Source: Rubellimicrobium sp. CFH 75288
Lineage (GTDB): Bacteria; Pseudomonadota; Alphaproteobacteria; Rhodobacterales; Rhodobacteraceae
Length of the DNA stretch: 64,000 bases
Direction: 5' to 3'
Assembly: GCF_009904055.1 (NCBI RefSeq)
Contig: NZ_WYDP01000020.1
Location: forward strand, 1-64,000
Shown here: positions 61,373-64,000 of the stretch, piece after piece
Layout: each line of letters begins with the position of its first letter
How positions within the stretch are numbered: position 1 is the stretch's first letter
Notes under the pieces: generated by a model
Seen by the model: only the letters and a program-made list of their open reading frames with translations
The model's database searches: none
Told to the model about the DNA's origin: nothing
Position numbers and translations under genes: made by a program

Positions 61373-62182
61373 ATGGCGCACATCATCGTCGTGGGCAACG
61401 AGAAGGGCGGAGCGGGCAAGTCCACCGTCGCCATGCACGTGGCAAGCGCGCTGGCGCGGCTCGGCTGGCGGGTGGGCACGCTCGACCTCGACCTGCGGCA
61501 ACGCTCGCTCGGCCGGTATATCGAGAACCGGCTGCGGTTCCTCGCGCGGGAGGGGCTGAGCCTGCCTTCGCCGGCCTCCGTGGACCTGCCCGAGATCGAT
61601 CCGTCCGCCCTGCCGCCGGGCGAGAACCTGTCCGACCACCGCCTGTCGGCGGCGGTGGCCGCGCTCGAGCCCTGTTCGGACTTCATCGTGATCGACTGCC
61701 CCGGCAGCCATACGCGGCTGGCGCAGGTGGCGCACAGCCTGGCGGACACGCTGGTGACGCCGCTCAACGACAGCTTCGTGGACTTCGACCTTCTCGCGCG
61801 GATCGACACGGACGGGGAGACGATCCTCGGACCCTCGGTCTATGCCGAGATGGTCTGGACGGCGCGTCAGCTGCGCGCGCAGGCGGGGCTCGATCCGATC
61901 GACTGGATCGTGCTGCGCAACCGCCTGGGCTCGACCGCGATGGTCAACAAGCAGCGCATGGAGAGCGCGCTGGGCCGGCTGGCGCGACGGATCGGGTTCC
62001 GGGTCGGGCCAGGCTTCAGCGAACGGGTGATCTTTCGCGAACTGTTCCCGCGCGGCCTCACGCTGCTCGACCTGCGCGACATCGGGGTGGAACGCCTCTC
62101 CATGAGCCATGTCGCCGCGCGACAGGAATTGCGGGAACTTCTGCGCGCGCTCGGCCTGCCCGGCGTGGAGGTGCGCCTCTGA
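61373..62182 (+). CDS. mipZ: MipZ, ParA-like division-plane positioning ATPase
   Basis: 269-aa P-loop ATPase. The start MAHIIVVGNEKGGAGKSTVAMHVASALARLG carries the deviant Walker A KGGAGKS (11-17) and is typical of Caulobacter MipZ, as is LDLDLRQRSLGRYIENR. The switch region is VIDCPGSHTRLAQVAHSLADTLVTPLNDSFVD. MipZ forms a gradient from the ParB-bound poles and inhibits FtsZ, placing the septum at mid-cell. Flanked by unusual hairpins on both sides and followed by a bactofilin. Confidence 0.94.
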   Translation: MAHIIVVGNEKGGAGKSTVAMHVASALARLGWRVGTLDLDLRQRSLGRYIENRLRFLAREGLSLPSPASVDLPEIDPSALPPGENLSDHRLSAAVAALEPCSDFIVIDCPGSHTRLAQVAHSLADTLVTPLNDSFVDFDLLARIDTDGETILGPSVYAEMVWTARQLRAQAGLDPIDWIVLRNRLGSTAMVNKQRMESALGRLARRIGFRVGPGFSERVIFRELFPRGLTLLDLRDIGVERLSMSHVAARQELRELLRALGLPGVEVRL

Positions 62183-62201
62183 GGCCCCTTGCCAGAGGCG
62201 C
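62173..62201 (+). terminator. hairpin overlapping the mipZ stop codon
   Basis: GCGCCTCTG (62173-62181) pairs with CAGAGGCGC (62193-62201), a 9-bp perfect stem with an 11-nt loop that includes part of the TGA. It could terminate or stabilise the mipZ mRNA and separate it from the bactofilin gene. Confidence 0.5.
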
Positions 62202-62256
62202 CTCGCTCGGGTGTGATGACGCCGTGGCCCGGGGCCGCAGGGGGGGAAGAGTGACC

Positions 62257-62664
62257 ATGTCGATCCTGAGCGGCACCACCGCCAACCCGGGACCTGCGCC
62301 CGCAGCCCCTCCGGCCGCATCGGGCGGTCCGGCGCGGGGACGGTCGCACCTGATCGCGGGCGCGCGCGTGGTGGGCGAGCTGACCGCGCCCGGCACGCTC
62401 GAGATCCAGGGGCGCGTGGAGGGGCGGGTCGGCGCCGATGCCATCGTGATCGAGGAGCGTGGCACTGTCGAGGGCGAGGCGCAGGGCGGTGCCGTCGAGA
62501 TCCGGGGGGGCTTCGACGGCACGCTGACCGGCGGGGCCGTGCGCATCCAGTCAGGGGCGCGGGTCTCGGGCACGATCCTCTACGAATCGCTGAGCATCGA
62601 GAGCGGCGCGGAGGTGACGGCGACCTTCACGCGCGCCCGCGCCGTGCCGGCGCCCCAGGGGTGA
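62257..62664 (+). CDS. bactofilin
   Basis: 135-aa polymer-forming cytoskeletal protein. A proline-rich N-terminal tail precedes the right-handed beta-helix core ([20 protein letters not shown] onwards), with regular repeats of about 17 residues such as [22 protein letters not shown]. Bactofilins assemble without nucleotide and recruit wall enzymes or chromosome-segregation factors. Adjacency to mipZ suggests a cell-division or polarity role (inference). The ATG at 62257 has GGAAGAG upstream. Confidence 0.92.
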   Translation: MSILSGTTANPGPAPAAPPAASGGPARGRSHLIAGARVVGELTAPGTLEIQGRVEGRVGADAIVIEERGTVEGEAQGGAVEIRGGFDGTLTGGAVRIQSGARVSGTILYESLSIESGAEVTATFTRARAVPAPQG

Positions 62665-62770
62665 GGACGCCCGCCCCTCCGCGCCCCTGCCCTTGCGGCC
62701 CGGCGGCCCCGCCTCTAGGCAGAACGGGAAGGCCCGTCCGCACAGGGCGGGACCGGTGGGAGGGTTTGTC

Positions 62771-63943
62771 ATGACCAACGTCGTCATCGCCTCGGCCGCG
62801 CGCACGGCCGTCGGATCGTTCGGAGGGGCCTTCGGCACGGTGCCCGCCCACGAACTGGGCGCGGCCGTCCTCGAAGCGGTCGTGGCGCGCGCGGGCGTGG
62901 AGAAGGCCGAGGTGAGCGAGACGATCCTCGGTCAGGTCCTGACGGCCGCCGCCGGGCAGAACCCGGCCCGTCAGGCGCATATCCGCGCGGGCCTGCCGCA
63001 GGAAAGCGCGGCCTGGGGCATCAACCAGGTCTGCGGATCGGGGCTGCGCAGCGTGGCCCTGGGCGCGCAGCACATCATGCTGGGCGATGCGGCGATCGTC
63101 TGCGCCGGCGGGCAGGAGAGCATGTCGCTCGCCCCCCATGCCGCGCCGCTGCGCGCGGGCCAGAAGATGGGCGACCTGTCCCTGGTGGACACGATGATCA
63201 AGGACGGGCTCTGGGATGCCTTCAACGGCTACCACATGGGTCAGACGGCCGAGAACGTCGCGCGCGAGTGGCAGATCACCCGCGAGGAGCAGGACGCCTT
63301 TGCAGTCGCCTCGCAGAACAAGGCGGAGGCGGCGCAGAAGGAGGGCCGCTTCCGCGAGGAGATCGTCCCCTTTACCGTCAAGGGCCGCAAGGGCGACACC
63401 GTGGTGGAGGAGGACGAGTACATCCGCCACGGCGCCACGATCGAGGGCGTGGCCAAGCTGCGCCCCGCCTTTGCCAAGGACGGCACGGTGACGGCCGGCA
63501 ACGCTTCGGGCCTCAACGACGGGGCGGCCGCGGTGCTGCTCATGAGCGAGGAGGAGGCGGCGCGGCGCGGCCTCGAGCCGCTCGCGCGGATCGCGTCCTA
63601 TGCCACCGCGGGCCTCGATCCGGCGATCATGGGGATGGGGCCGGTCCATGCCTCGCGCCGGGCGCTGGAGAAGGCGGGCTGGACGGTCGGCGACCTCGAC
63701 CTCGTGGAGGCCAACGAGGCCTTTGCCGCCCAGGCCTGCGCGGTCAACAAGGACATGGGCTGGGACCCGTCCATCGTGAACGTCAACGGCGGCGCCATCG
63801 CCATCGGCCATCCGATCGGCGCCTCGGGCGCGCGCGTGCTGGTCACGCTGCTCCACGAGATGAAGCGGCGGGGTGCGAAGAAGGGTCTGGCCACGCTCTG
63901 CATCGGGGGAGGGATGGGGGTCGCGCTCTGCGTGGAGCGCTGA
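62771..63943 (+). CDS. phaA: acetyl-CoA C-acetyltransferase (beta-ketothiolase)
   Basis: 390-aa biosynthetic thiolase condensing two acetyl-CoA to acetoacetyl-CoA. The acylated Cys88 lies in [11 protein letters not shown], the catalytic His in [10 protein letters not shown], and the second Cys in CIGGGMG. GGGAGG lies upstream of the ATG at 62771. The next gene begins with codons that fit phaB, so this is most likely phaA of a phaAB pair for polyhydroxybutyrate synthesis. A degradative role (AtoB) cannot be excluded. Confidence 0.95.
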   Translation: MTNVVIASAARTAVGSFGGAFGTVPAHELGAAVLEAVVARAGVEKAEVSETILGQVLTAAAGQNPARQAHIRAGLPQESAAWGINQVCGSGLRSVALGAQHIMLGDAAIVCAGGQESMSLAPHAAPLRAGQKMGDLSLVDTMIKDGLWDAFNGYHMGQTAENVAREWQITREEQDAFAVASQNKAEAAQKEGRFREEIVPFTVKGRKGDTVVEEDEYIRHGATIEGVAKLRPAFAKDGTVTAGNASGLNDGAAAVLLMSEEEAARRGLEPLARIASYATAGLDPAIMGMGPVHASRRALEKAGWTVGDLDLVEANEAFAAQACAVNKDMGWDPSIVNVNGGAIAIGHPIGASGARVLVTLLHEMKRRGAKKGLATLCIGGGMGVALCVER

Positions 63944-63992
63944 GGGGCCGGGCCACCCCACGGGTTCACGAGCGGAAGGGAGGAGTTTCGCC

Positions 63993-64000
63993 ATGGCCAG
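63993..64000 (+). CDS. phaB: start of the next gene, probably phaB (acetoacetyl-CoA reductase), cut by the window edge
   Basis: AGGAG (63981-63985) lies 7 nt before an ATG at 63993, and the visible codons read Met-Ala-(Arg or Ser). PhaB proteins usually start MAR, and phaB commonly follows phaA directly. The gene identity is an inference from position only. Confidence 0.5.

Noticed and set aside
58810-61809. minus-strand open frame of about 1000 codons
   Set aside because: Antisense to rpmE, the GGDEF-EAL gene and mipZ; composition typical of a shadow frame.
61871-61882. CTGC-N4-GCAG, a second PhaR-like site
   Set aside because: It lies inside mipZ coding sequence, has no promoter nearby and is expected by chance at this GC content.
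1-64000. CRISPR arrays, insertion sequences, prophage genes, integrase or attachment sites
   Set aside because: None seen: no regularly spaced repeats, no transposase or integrase signatures, and the window reads as continuous chromosomal backbone.

Overview
The window is very GC-rich, densely coded DNA from an alphaproteobacterium, most likely of the order Rhodobacterales (Rhodobacteraceae/Paracoccaceae). The evidence is gene order and content rather than a marker gene: chvI-chvG-hprK-rapZ-EIIA-HPr divergent from pckA, ycjX-ycjF, COQ9, TrcR (DUF1013), MipZ, bactofilin, ClpS, ffs-rsgA-dnaX-ybaB-recR, and ffh-rpsP-rimM-trmD-rplS-rpmE. I see no insertion sequence, prophage, CRISPR array, tRNA or rRNA. 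No stretch longer than 300 bases lacks a gene; the largest gaps are chvI-pckA (about 290 bp) and the 240 bp between the D-Ala carboxypeptidase and HAD genes.

1-9.6 kb: a methanol/alcohol oxidation island. xoxF (lanthanide-type PQQ methanol dehydrogenase with the extra Asp ligand), xoxG (cytochrome c) and xoxJ are followed by the accessory set of PQQ-alcohol systems: a rhodanese-like CXXXCW protein, a DUF3280-like protein on the opposite strand, a LutA-like binding protein, a seven-bladed YVTN propeller and an unknown periplasmic protein. A complete SsuABC/TauABC-like ABC importer ends the island. PQQ synthesis genes, lanmodulin and a TonB receptor are not in view.

9.6-32 kb: housekeeping. 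It holds a SPOR-domain penicillin-binding protein, a HAD hydrolase, clpS, an RsmC-like methyltransferase, hemF, parC, an SH3 protein, an SDR, ycjX-ycjF, rpsU, COQ9, a quinone oxidoreductase, etfBA, a DUF6473 protein, a 3-hydroxybutyryl-CoA dehydrogenase behind a PhaR-like operator, and the truncated PTS/RapZ/HprK/ChvGI regulatory block.

32-50 kb: pckA with an operator-rich upstream region, a lipocalin-like lipoprotein, a Tas-like aldo/keto reductase, an SDR, metG with a hairpin at its start, an AI-2E family permease, trcR, and the recR-ybaB-dnaX-rsgA-ffs block. After these come a degenerate M24 peptidase, a carboxylesterase and a divergent Lrp regulator/alanine dehydrogenase pair.

50-64 kb: an AlbA_2 (Schlafen-type) protein, DUF378, mscL, a GST, the ffh-to-rpmE ribosome/SRP operon with a chorismate mutase, two GNATs, an isochorismatase and DUF1328 inserted, a CHASE4-GGDEF-EAL protein, mipZ, bactofilin, phaA, and the first codons of a probable phaB. 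Both the RNA (ffs) and protein (ffh) parts of the signal recognition particle are present. The EtfAB, 3-hydroxybutyryl-CoA dehydrogenase and PhaA/PhaB genes point to acyl-CoA and polyhydroxybutyrate metabolism.

The most unusual material is the hybrid transport module of the xox island, the operator and inverted-repeat cluster between chvI and pckA, and several strong RNA hairpins at gene borders (xoxF-xoxG, metG start, upstream of DUF1328/trmD, both sides of mipZ).
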